Part shown: one piece after another, positions 5,150-12,550 of the stretch
How positions within the stretch are numbered: position 1 is the stretch's first letter
Layout of the letters: each line of letters starts with the position of its first letter
Origin: Methanobrevibacter sp.
GTDB taxonomy: Archaea; Methanobacteriota; Methanobacteria; Methanobacteriales; Methanobacteriaceae
Reading direction: 5' to 3'
Assembly: GCA_017652345.1 (NCBI GenBank)
Contig: JAGCBE010000520.1
Coordinates: 1 to 41,951, forward strand
DNA: 41,951 nucleotides
Position numbers and translations under genes: made by a program
The notes under the pieces: model-generated
The model's input: the letters and a program-made list of their open reading frames with translations, nothing else
What the model was told of the DNA's origin: nothing
The model's database searches: none

Positions 5150-5156
5150 CTCAAAA

Positions 5157-5256
5157 TCAAATCAGTTGCGTTTAGGCAAATGTTCATATGTTATCATATG
5201 TAGACCCAACAGTATTGCGGTATCTGTACACAACCCGCGCCGAGTAACTGATTTGA
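5157..5256 (+). ncRNA. stem-closed spacer RNA B
   Basis: A 100-nt element closed by a perfect 11-bp stem, tcaaatcagtt (5157-5167) with aactgatttga (5246-5256), with an internal catatg-ttat-catatg hairpin. Its 3' strand overlaps the -35 of the large-RNA promoter, so folding of the DNA or RNA here could bear on that promoter. Confidence 0.5.
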
Positions 5257-5281
5257 CATTTTAAAAAATTTTTGATATAAT
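5253..5281 (+). promoter_or_regulatory. promoter TTGACA-17-TATAAT for the large RNA
   Basis: Perfect consensus: TTGACA (5253-5258), 17-nt spacer with AAAAAATTTTTG, TATAAT (5276-5281), extended TGa. It is one of the two strongest promoters in the window, placed about 30 nt before the closing stem of the 611-nt RNA. Confidence 0.93.
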
Positions 5282-5312
5282 AAATATAGAAAATGTAAAT
5301 GAACTTTGAAAA

Positions 5313-5923
5313 TTTAATAACTTAATTATAATAATAACATAACTCAGTGAAGAAGTAATACCATACTGCTGAGACAGTCACTTAATCAAGAGATAAAAAG
5401 TTTGATAAGGATACTTTGAAAACTTTAAGTTGTTTATAGCGATATATCTAACACTTGATTATCAATAAATCAAGCCTCTAGTGATTGGTACTGAAGTTAT
5501 CGTTTCTTAGGACTCTGGTCTTCTCGTCTTCGTAATAGACGCTCCAGTGGGAGAATAAGCAAAGTTAGGTGGTAGGTTGGCGCCGCTGCAAACCTTTGTA
5601 AAGCCAAACAAGAAGATGAAACGTGGTTGATGGTTAGTAATAGCCTATAAGAGAAGGTGTCAGGTACGAGTAGCGCAATTCCACGAACATTAATGAAGGT
5701 ATCTATTAAAGGTTCTTTGGTTTAGAACAATTATAATAACAAGCTGAATGGCGCGTGAAAGTTAAGGGTAAGCAATCCCTTATGAATTTAGAGTTTATCT
5801 CCTGGTGAGAAGTATAAAGGTAGCTCCTTTATGCTCAGCCTCATCAGTTCATTAGTCTAATAAAGAAAAAGGTAATGTAGGTAAGGCGAAGGTCTATGTA
5901 ATTATTATAATTAAGTTATTAAA
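5313..5923 (+). ncRNA. large structured RNA, ROOL-class candidate
   Basis: 611 nt with no coding frame, closed by a perfect 23-bp stem: 5313-5335 pairs with 5901-5923. Internal hairpins are plain, for example taaggg/cccttat (about 5766-5783), ataaagg/ctcctttat (about 5814-5832) and gttct/agaac (about 5712-5728). The size, long closing stem, strong dedicated promoter and place at the end of a phage tRNA array match what is described for ROOL RNAs (about 580 nt, Firmicutes phages, near tRNAs, able to assemble as RNA-only multimers). GOLLD is the alternative, but it is usually longer. That it is a structured RNA is well supported; the family name is inference. Confidence 0.7.
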
Positions 5924-5941
5924 ACAAAGAGGTATGTATTT

Positions 5942-6157
5942 ATGGCAAAAGATAATTATTCAAAAATAAGAAGTTTTATGGCAAAAAATGCCCCAACAAA
6001 AGGAACAGCTAAAGAACTCAAAGATGAAGCTGATAAGTTATATGAGAAGAAACTTGCGGAAGATACACAGTTACTTGAAGCATATAATAATAAAAAGCTA
6101 AAGAGTAAATCTGCTATTAAAAAAGCTAAAACAATAGCTCAGAAATATGATAACTAA
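5942..6157 (+). CDS. 71-aa lysine-rich protein downstream of the large RNA
   Basis: I do not recognise this protein. It is short, highly charged and helical, with about 17 lysines, and the C-terminus KKLKSKSAIKKAKTIAQKY is strongly basic. The start ATG follows AAAGAGG. It begins 18 nt after the closing stem of the 611-nt RNA and is followed at once by a terminator, so RNA and protein appear to be one transcription unit from the TTGACA promoter. A role in binding that RNA is a reasonable guess from its position and charge; nothing in the sequence proves it. Confidence 0.8.
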   Translation: MAKDNYSKIRSFMAKNAPTKGTAKELKDEADKLYEKKLAEDTQLLEAYNNKKLKSKSAIKKAKTIAQKYDN

Positions 6158-6187
6158 GGTACAAACTTAATTGTTTGTACCTTTTTT
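6158..6187 (+). terminator. rho-independent terminator
   Basis: Hairpin ggtacaaac-ttaatt-gtttgtacc with TTTTTT, directly after the stop of the 71-codon gene. Confidence 0.93.
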
Positions 6188-6300
6188 CTGCTTTAGGCGA
6201 CTGGGGCGGCGGCGACCATGCTTATCGTAACCTGAAACGAAAGTTGTTTCAGGTTTTTTCTTTATCAAAAAGTGCTTCCTGCAGCCGCCTATTTTTTTGT
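6188..6300 (+). other. nested terminator-like structures
   Basis: A second terminator-type hairpin, aacctgaaac/gtttcaggtt plus TTTTTT (6229-6261), is nested between ggcggc (about 6205) and gccgcc (about 6284), the latter followed by TATTTTTTT. GC-rich arms in an AT-rich genome and a U tract at the end suggest a small RNA or a double barrier between the RNA island and the tail module. Confidence 0.5.
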
Positions 6301-6371
6301 CAATTCTTTTAAATACCCTGTTTGATTTTTATATATAATATATAGTATGTAAGAAAAAGGAGGTTTATATA

Positions 6372-6707
6372 ATGATGCAAATAACTATGCCTCGTGGTGA
6401 TTTAAGACCAATTGAATTTCAAGTCAACCTTCAAAAAACACCATATACTGATTTTGACGAAATATATTTTACAGTTAAGAAAACTGTTAGTAATAAAGAT
6501 TTTGTAATTCAAAAAACTCTCTCAGGTGGAGATATTGTATTAGATGGTAATTCATATACTTTTAATATAGAGCCAGAAGATACAGATGATTTAGATTATG
6601 GTACATATGTTTTTGATATAGAGTTGATTAAGACTGGTGAAATTAAACAAACGTCTGTTGGTCAATTTACTTTAACAAGTGAAGTTACTTTTGCTGAAAA
6701 TGAATAG
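6372..6707 (+). CDS. tail/baseplate-associated beta-rich protein
   Basis: A 111-residue protein beginning QITMPRGDLRPIEFQV, followed by alternating strand-like segments (IYFTVKKTV, YTFNIEPEDT, YVFDIELIKTG, GQFTLTSEVTF). This pattern is typical of the small Ig-like or BppU N-terminal type proteins found at the start of tail-fibre clusters in Firmicute phages. A strong AGGAGGT lies before ATG 6372; a second ATG follows immediately. It opens the tail module after the RNA island and may attach fibres to the baseplate. The exact role is inferred. Confidence 0.7.
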   Translation: MMQITMPRGDLRPIEFQVNLQKTPYTDFDEIYFTVKKTVSNKDFVIQKTLSGGDIVLDGNSYTFNIEPEDTDDLDYGTYVFDIELIKTGEIKQTSVGQFTLTSEVTFAENE

Positions 6708-6718
6708 AGGTGATAAAA

Positions 6719-6934
6719 ATGAAAACAGATAAATTCACAATTAATTTAAAAAATGGTGAAGCACCTCTTAAAATTAAACTAGAAAATGTTAGAGGTGGCG
6801 GAGGAACTCAAAATTATGAACAATTATTAAATAAACCTTCGATAGAAGGAGAAGTTTTAATTGGAAATAAAACTTTTGAAGATTTGCATATGCATGTCTT
6901 AACAAATATAGAGATTGAAAATCTCTTAAATTAA
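6719..6934 (+). CDS. small fibre-adaptor protein
   Basis: A 71-residue protein. The motif NYEQLLNKPSIEGEVLIGNK and following FEDL..H.LTN.EIENLL is the common phage fibre motif (Y-x-x-L-x-N-x-P-x-I-x-G), seen again in the gene at 11479. It also has a Gly-rich stretch (RGGGG) that could be a hinge. The start ATG 6719 is preferred over GTG 6710 because GAGGTG at 6706-6711 is its ribosome site. Likely a linker in the fibre complex. Confidence 0.7.
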   Translation: MKTDKFTINLKNGEAPLKIKLENVRGGGGTQNYEQLLNKPSIEGEVLIGNKTFEDLHMHVLTNIEIENLLN

Positions 6935-6947
6935 GGAGGAAGGAAAA

Positions 6948-7688
6948 ATGTCAAATATATTAGATAGTAATGGTTTACAATATGTATGGAATAAAATTAA
7001 AGCGCGTTTTGCTGAAAAAACTGATATACCTGCAGCAAGTAGTTTAACTCCATTACAAGATGGTACAGCTAGTGCGGGTTCTGCTACAACTTGGGCAAAG
7101 GGAGATCATGTGCATCCTACAGATACGTCTAGAGCTCCTTTAGCAAGTCCAGCGTTTACTGGAACGCCAACCGCGCCAACTCCATTATCAAGTGATAATT
7201 CACAAAAGATAGCAACTACAGAATTTGTACAAAGTGCTGTTGCTGGTATTGAAGGTGCTGTATATACTATTGCTCAAAGTCAGGTAGATGGTCATACTTT
7301 TACAATGACAGGTTCTAATGGTTATTCACAAAGTATTACTATTCCAGATAATAATACAACATATGATCCTGCAACACAGTCTGTTAATGGTCTTATGAGT
7401 TCAACAGATAAAACAAAGTTAGATGGATTTAGTTCTGCATCTGATTATGCTTTAAAATCTGATATTACGGGTATATATAGATATAAAGGTTCTGTTGCTA
7501 CTGAATCATTACTTCCTAGTTCTGGTATGGAACATGGTGATGTTTACGATATTGTTGCAGCGTCTAGCTATGGCGCGCCAGGTATGAATGTAGCATGGAA
7601 CGAAGATGAAAATGCTTGGGATGCTCTTGGTGAGAAATTCCAAGTTACAACAATTACAAATCAACAAATAGATGAAATATGCGTATAA
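6948..7688 (+). CDS. tail fibre protein
   Basis: 246 residues. The N-terminal signature LDSNGLQYVWNKIKARF is shared with the next gene (LDENGLSRVWSKMKAW) and looks like the attachment part of fibres in this phage. The segment APLASPAFTGTPTAPTPL, then DNSQKIATTEFV, is the classic tail-fibre repeat. The C-terminal third (IYRYKGSVATESLLP...GDVYDIV) matches a common beta domain of phage fibres. A strong AAGGAGGA ribosome site precedes it. Probable role: host binding or a fibre shaft segment. Confidence 0.85.
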   Translation: MSNILDSNGLQYVWNKIKARFAEKTDIPAASSLTPLQDGTASAGSATTWAKGDHVHPTDTSRAPLASPAFTGTPTAPTPLSSDNSQKIATTEFVQSAVAGIEGAVYTIAQSQVDGHTFTMTGSNGYSQSITIPDNNTTYDPATQSVNGLMSSTDKTKLDGFSSASDYALKSDITGIYRYKGSVATESLLPSSGMEHGDVYDIVAASSYGAPGMNVAWNEDENAWDALGEKFQVTTITNQQIDEICV

Positions 7689-7701
7689 AGGAGGTGTTTG
7701 A

Positions 7702-8781
7702 ATGAGCCTTCTTGATGAAAATGGTTTATCACGAGTTTGGAGTAAAATGAAAGCTTGGGTAGGTACTCAGCTACCTGGTGATTTTGCGGGCGCAACAACT
7801 GCCTCTGCGGGTACTCATGGTTTGGTTCCCGCACCAACAGCTAGTGATACGGAAAAATTTTTAAAAGGTGATGGTACTTGGGCAAATGGTAGTACGGATG
7901 TCAACGTCACACAAACACCAACAACTACTAATGCCGATTATAGAATTTTACTTAGTGGATCTGCAGATAATGTAGAACATACAGAGGGTGCTGGTAAGAA
8001 TGTGCAATTTACTGCTAATCCAAGCACAGGTGCTGTAACATTTGGTTCTCGGGCAGGGTCTGCAGGTAGTAATTCATTTGCACAAGGTCAGTCGGTAGTA
8101 GCTAGTGGAACTGCAGCACACGCTGAAGGCTATGAGACAACTGCTGAGGGAGAATATACACATACTGAAGGTAATCATACATATGCTTTTGAACAAGCAT
8201 CTCACGCGGAAGGTGAGTATACAATTGCTAGTGGGCTTGGATCACATGCTGAAGGATGGGGAACGATTGCTACTGAATATTACAGTCATGCTGAAGGTCA
8301 GGCTACAACCGCTAGCGGCAGTTGTAGTCATGCTGAAGGCTACGACACCCTTGCAAATGGCTTCTACTCACATGCCGAAGGCACTAATACAACTGCTAGT
8401 GGGTCTGGATCACATGCAGAGAGCGCGTATACAGAGGCAAGTGGAAATTATGCTCATGCCGAAGGTTACCATACTATAGCAAACCATAAATCACAACATG
8501 TATTTGGTGAATATAACATTGATGACAATAATGATGCTGCAGCATCTGCACGTGGAACTTATGTAGAAATTGTAGGTAAGGGTACTGCTAATGCTCGTTC
8601 TAATGCACGTACGCTCGATTGGGACGGTAATGAAGTACTTGCAGGAAAACTTACAGTAGGTGCTGGACCAACAAATAACATGGATGTTGCAACAAAACAA
8701 TATGTTGATAATCAAAGTGGACAAATTCCAGTTGACCCTGTAGATACAACAAACTTAAATATTTGGATAGAATCAACATAA
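7702..8781 (+). CDS. tail fibre with HAEG repeats
   Basis: 359 residues: an N-terminal LDENGLSRVWSKMKAW attachment motif, then about nine 14-residue repeats of type SHAEGxxTxASG (about residues 135-255), the YadA-head/Hep-Hag type that forms a left-handed trimeric beta roll. It then has a conserved closing segment with FGEYNI, GTYVEIVG and NARTLDWDGNE, and a final ATKQYVDNQ. It is a shorter relative of the 902-residue fibre at 12551. Probably an adhesive trimeric fibre. Confidence 0.85.
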   Translation: MSLLDENGLSRVWSKMKAWVGTQLPGDFAGATTASAGTHGLVPAPTASDTEKFLKGDGTWANGSTDVNVTQTPTTTNADYRILLSGSADNVEHTEGAGKNVQFTANPSTGAVTFGSRAGSAGSNSFAQGQSVVASGTAAHAEGYETTAEGEYTHTEGNHTYAFEQASHAEGEYTIASGLGSHAEGWGTIATEYYSHAEGQATTASGSCSHAEGYDTLANGFYSHAEGTNTTASGSGSHAESAYTEASGNYAHAEGYHTIANHKSQHVFGEYNIDDNNDAAASARGTYVEIVGKGTANARSNARTLDWDGNEVLAGKLTVGAGPTNNMDVATKQYVDNQSGQIPVDPVDTTNLNIWIEST

Positions 8782-8796
8782 AGGTGGTGATTACTA

Positions 8797-9975
8797 ATGT
8801 CTACTTATTTAGTAGTAAAAAATGGAAATACAACTAAGAGTTATGAATGTAAAACTTCTCATAGTAGCGCACCTTATTTAAAAGTTAATACATCTAATTA
8901 CTTAGATTTAACAACTAATACAACCACTGGTGTTCAATTAAAAGTTAAAGCAAATGGTACTACTTATAGACCATTACAAACTACTACAACAATATCAAGT
9001 AGAAGTAGTGAGTACACAGAAACAACTGGATATAGTGGATATGTTTCTACAACGGAACAATATACAAGTAACACACTGTGTTCAGGTTCTGGAATTGCTA
9101 ACTTAGAGTGGGGGCGCCAGTTCTCCACTAGTGTGGTATGTACTTCTACTGCAGCTATACCGAGAAAAACAACATTATTTACAACATTGAATTTGTCAAG
9201 TTATGTATATTATGATAATTATACTGCATCTTATAGTTGTTTCTATACTGCGTCAGCGCGTAAGGATGGAGAGAGCGGAGTTGTTTATAATCAATCAGTT
9301 TCCATTGTAACACCAGGAGCATATGGATATACTACAGGTAATGTTAAATTCTACGCTACAGGCAATTTCTCTTATGTATACAGCACCACACTAATTAGCA
9401 AATCTCGCGCAGATGCAAGTGGTCAATACAAATTAGGTAGTCAATCTGCTACTTATGCAGGTACATCAGCTTCGACAACACGCACATATACTACAATAAG
9501 TAGTAATAGTACTATTTCCGAAACACTTAAATTTAATGGCAACCAATTTACACTTAGTGCAACTGGAAAGTCTTACAGTAATGCAACGACAATAACATCG
9601 AGATACTACAACAATCTAACAAATCTTAAATCTGCTAGTTATCCTTTTGCTTCGAATCTCTTGGTTTCTTATTATAAACGTAATATTAATACAGCAAATA
9701 GTACAACAGTATATTACTTAATACCTGATAGTCTAGAAGACATTTCTTGCAATGCTTCAGTAATATTTGATGCAAGTAAGTCCGTGAGTTTATTAACTAA
9801 CAAAACTATAACTAGCTCATTAGGAATAACTACATTTAATACATATTATGCAACAGATACGCGACAAACAACTTATCTAACAAGCTCAACATCACCTGAA
9901 TATATGTCGAGTACAACCGCATTGACTCAAACAAGCTCTAGGAGTTCACAATATGATACAATAACAGAGGTTTAA
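8797..9975 (+). CDS. Ser/Thr/Tyr-rich virion surface protein
   Basis: 392 residues, extremely rich in Ser, Thr, Tyr and Asn with few charges and no recognised domain. It is repetitive in character (TSS, TTT, YTST) and starts with MSTYLVVKNGNTTKSYECKT. The ribosome site AAAGGTGG precedes ATG 8797. It sits between an HAEG fibre and a glycosyltransferase gene. The composition is that of an extended, possibly glycosylated surface or fibre protein, making it a candidate substrate of the next gene's product. I do not recognise the family. Confidence 0.7.
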   Translation: MSTYLVVKNGNTTKSYECKTSHSSAPYLKVNTSNYLDLTTNTTTGVQLKVKANGTTYRPLQTTTTISSRSSEYTETTGYSGYVSTTEQYTSNTLCSGSGIANLEWGRQFSTSVVCTSTAAIPRKTTLFTTLNLSSYVYYDNYTASYSCFYTASARKDGESGVVYNQSVSIVTPGAYGYTTGNVKFYATGNFSYVYSTTLISKSRADASGQYKLGSQSATYAGTSASTTRTYTTISSNSTISETLKFNGNQFTLSATGKSYSNATTITSRYYNNLTNLKSASYPFASNLLVSYYKRNINTANSTTVYYLIPDSLEDISCNASVIFDASKSVSLLTNKTITSSLGITTFNTYYATDTRQTTYLTSSTSPEYMSSTTALTQTSSRSSQYDTITEV

Positions 9976-9982
9976 ACTTAAA

Positions 9983-11224
9983 ATGGAGATAAAAGGAATA
10001 ACAGTAATAAGTCCTATGTGGGGCGAAAGAAAAACAACAGATAAAATGGTATTCTCTGTAATTCATCAATATATAAGTAAGAATAATGCTTTTAATATTC
10101 ATCTTGTTTTAGTAGATGATTATATAGAAGGACGAGGATCTAACAATGAAAGTCCTTATGATTATTATTTATCCGATGAGTTCAAAGAATTATATGATAC
10201 AGAACATATAAAAATTTCTTTAATAAAAAATAAAGAACACAAGTATCAAGGTGAAAGTCGTGAAATAGGATGGGAAGCTGGAGATTATGATTATTTTATT
10301 TTAATTGATTGTGATGATATGCTTTCCCCAAATGCTTGCGATAGATATTTAAACATATTAGAAAAAGCCAAAGAAGAACAAGGTAAAGAGTTTAAACCTA
10401 TTGCTTGCATATATGGATTACTATATTCTTTCGATACAAAAGGTTATGAAAATAACATAGTAGGAAATAGTATTTGGGTGCAATCACGACTATTTAATCG
10501 TAAATTTATAAAAAAGTATAATATACATTTTTTAAAAGGAAAACATTCTCGTCAAGGAGAAGATTATCCATTTATAAGGAAATTAGATTATGCCATAAAC
10601 CACACTGATGAATGGCAAGTATTACAAATACCATATGGACAAGGCGAAGATTGTCAATGTACTGCTTTTTGGTTTCCTAATGAAAATAGTTTATCAAGAC
10701 AAGACCCTCATTATGGACAGCATTTAGCGGGATGGACAATGGCTAGTTCAAATTCAATCTTAGATTTCTTTGAAGCATTTAATAAAAAATATAAATTTGA
10801 AGATGAAGAAGATGAATTTATGAAACATGAGTATTTAAATATGACTATTTATTCATTTTATAATTTATTAGATTTTCTAAAAGAGGTTGCATCAACAGAT
10901 TATAAACCTTTAAAAGAGGATTGGTATGAATTACGAAATAATGTCAAGAAACTACGACAGAGATTTAAAGATAAATACTATGATGAAGTGGTATATTCCG
11001 ATATTGAAGATATGCTTTATCAAGTAAGACATTTTTCAGATGTGAGGTTTACAGAAAGCTGGATAGGTAATTTCTATGATTATATGAATAATGATGTTGA
11101 AATCCTTAATTATACTTATGATGAAATGATAGATTATTGTAAACAATTAACATTTGATCAAGCTAATCATGAAATCCATGCCCCTTATGTAGATGCATGG
11201 ATAAAAAGACATGAAACTAAATAA
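9983..11224 (+). CDS. GT-A (family 2-like) glycosyltransferase
   Basis: 413 residues. The N-terminus has a GT-A fold pattern: ITVISPMWGERKTTDKMVFSVIHQ, then LVLVDDYIEG, then ESREIGWEAGDYDYFILIDCDD. The D-C-D-D is the DxD-type metal and sugar-nucleotide site, and ESREIGWE matches the 'R-N-x-G' position of the family. The C-terminal 200 residues are helical and acidic. The ribosome site is weak (AGAGGT 11 nt upstream, inside the preceding gene), so translation is probably coupled to it. Being inside the fibre cluster, it may modify the Ser/Thr-rich protein encoded just before; alternatively it changes host surface sugars. Confidence 0.8.
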   Translation: MEIKGITVISPMWGERKTTDKMVFSVIHQYISKNNAFNIHLVLVDDYIEGRGSNNESPYDYYLSDEFKELYDTEHIKISLIKNKEHKYQGESREIGWEAGDYDYFILIDCDDMLSPNACDRYLNILEKAKEEQGKEFKPIACIYGLLYSFDTKGYENNIVGNSIWVQSRLFNRKFIKKYNIHFLKGKHSRQGEDYPFIRKLDYAINHTDEWQVLQIPYGQGEDCQCTAFWFPNENSLSRQDPHYGQHLAGWTMASSNSILDFFEAFNKKYKFEDEEDEFMKHEYLNMTIYSFYNLLDFLKEVASTDYKPLKEDWYELRNNVKKLRQRFKDKYYDEVVYSDIEDMLYQVRHFSDVRFTESWIGNFYDYMNNDVEILNYTYDEMIDYCKQLTFDQANHEIHAPYVDAWIKRHETK

Positions 11225-11226
11225 GC

Positions 11227-11275
11227 GAGGCGCGGACCACGTTCAATACCACTTTGGACGTGGTCTCCGCAATAT
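11227..11275 (+). repeat. 49-nt hairpin repeat, copy 2
   Basis: A GC-rich inverted repeat, gcggaccacgttcaa paired with ttggacgtggtctccgc, ending GCAATAT. It aligns gaplessly to 4748-4796. There is no U tract, so it is not a classical terminator. Confidence 0.6.
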
Positions 11276-11290
11276 AAAAGGAGGCGTAAA

Positions 11291-11479
11291 ATGGCTTACA
11301 CTCGAATAAAACAACAAGACCATAACAATACATATTATACAGAGTTCGTCATAGATACTGTTCAAGATGTAAGCACCTTACCAACTGATGAAAGTGTTTC
11401 AGTAGGTAGTGCCGCTATATGTATTGGAAATTCAGAAGTTTATATGCTAAACTCCAATAGACAGTGGGTGATGTTATAA
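11291..11479 (+). CDS. small phage structural protein
   Basis: 62 residues, starting MAYTRIKQQDHNNTYYTEFVIDT, with DVSTLPTDESVSVGSAAICIGNSEVYMLNSNRQW. This matches the short proteins common in Firmicute phages just before fibre genes. A strong AAAGGAGGC site precedes it. Its TAA overlaps the ATG of the next gene (TAATG), so translation is coupled. Confidence 0.75.
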   Translation: MAYTRIKQQDHNNTYYTEFVIDTVQDVSTLPTDESVSVGSAAICIGNSEVYMLNSNRQWVML

Positions 11480-11889
11480 TGGATATAATTACATATGGGC
11501 TTTTAAATAAAAAAATTAAAAAACTTCAAGAAGAAATAGATAATTTAGGAGTTTTTCTTGGTATTACAACAACTCCATTACAAGATGGTTCTACTACAAA
11601 CCCTATTATCATAGATGGAGAATCTGTTACTGCAAAAAAAGGTGATTGGGTTATAGTAGATAATACAGAACAAGCTTTTATCTTCTCCTCTCCAACATGG
11701 ACAGAATATCAAATGGGCGGGAGCTCGGACTACGAGAAATTAAACAACCTCCCGCATATTAATGGAATAGAGTTAAAAGGAGATAAGTCTTTTGAAGATT
11801 TAGGTAGACATAAAATAACTAATCTTGAAATAAAAGACATTATAGATGAACAGTATGATATAATATTTGGAGGTAATAATAATGGCTAA
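11479..11889 (+). CDS. fibre-adaptor protein
   Basis: 136 residues. A short N-terminal coiled-coil-like segment (NKKIKKLQEEIDNL) precedes a beta-rich middle (PIIIDGESVTAKKGDWVIV). The C-terminus is DYEKLNNLPHINGIELKGDK followed by FEDLGRHKITNLEI, the same motif as the 71-residue protein at 6719. The start at 11479 is chosen because it overlaps the upstream stop (TAATG); the in-frame ATG 11464 is less likely. It probably links fibre subunits. Confidence 0.75.
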   Translation: MDIITYGLLNKKIKKLQEEIDNLGVFLGITTTPLQDGSTTNPIIIDGESVTAKKGDWVIVDNTEQAFIFSSPTWTEYQMGGSSDYEKLNNLPHINGIELKGDKSFEDLGRHKITNLEIKDIIDEQYDIIFGGNNNG

Positions 11890-12538
11890 TGATAATCCAA
11901 CAGTAAGATATCAGCTATTGAATAAAGATGAATTAATGTACATGGTACAATATATCTTTTTAAAATTAAAAGGTAGTCCATTAAATGTTAATTCTACTTA
12001 TACAATTAGCAGAGATGATGTAAATGAACGAATCGTCCTTACCGACGATCAAGGTGCAACAAGTTATATATCATACTCTGATTTTGGTGAAGAAAATGTA
12101 CTTGAAGGCGTTCAAATAGATGGAACCGATTTAAGTATTACAAATAAAAAAGTTAATATACCTGTTGCGGGGGCTAGTGTTAAAGGTGTTATAACAACAA
12201 CAACTGTAAACACAATGATACAAACTGCTCTTTCTAATTTTGAAAGAATTAGCTTTGAGAAAGTTGCAAGCTATTCTGATTTACCAGTTACCGGTGAGAA
12301 CGGTGTAATTTATCTTGTTCCAAATTCTGGAACTGTCCCTAATATATATGATGAATACATCTGGTATACGGATAGTTCAACAACTCCCGCAACACAAGGA
12401 TATGAAAAAATAGGAACCACTGCTATTGATTTAAGCGGATATGTTCAACACACAGATATTTATTTATTGACAAATGCTGAAGTAACAGATATAGTTGATG
12501 ATGCTTATGATGCAGTGTTTAATCCTACAACACCATAG
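11882..12538 (+). CDS. tail fibre/baseplate protein
   Basis: 218 residues. It begins MANDNPTVRYQLLNKDELMYMVQYIFLKLK, has a beta-rich middle, then SYSDLPVTGENGVIYLVPNSG and DEYIWYTDS...GYEKIG, the standard 'Y-S-D-L-P' fibre domain of gut phages. It ends with YLLTNAEVTDIVDDAYDAVF, related to the LTNxEIxxI ends of the adaptors. The ribosome site GGAGGT lies just before ATG 11882; the gene overlaps its neighbour by 8 nt. Confidence 0.8.
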   Translation: MANDNPTVRYQLLNKDELMYMVQYIFLKLKGSPLNVNSTYTISRDDVNERIVLTDDQGATSYISYSDFGEENVLEGVQIDGTDLSITNKKVNIPVAGASVKGVITTTTVNTMIQTALSNFERISFEKVASYSDLPVTGENGVIYLVPNSGTVPNIYDEYIWYTDSSTTPATQGYEKIGTTAIDLSGYVQHTDIYLLTNAEVTDIVDDAYDAVFNPTTP

Positions 12539-12550
12539 GGGGTGAACTAA

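Noticed and set aside
1..5256. A suppressor tRNA or recoded genetic code
   Set aside because: No tRNA in the array has an anticodon for TAA, TAG or TGA, and all three stops end genes normally.
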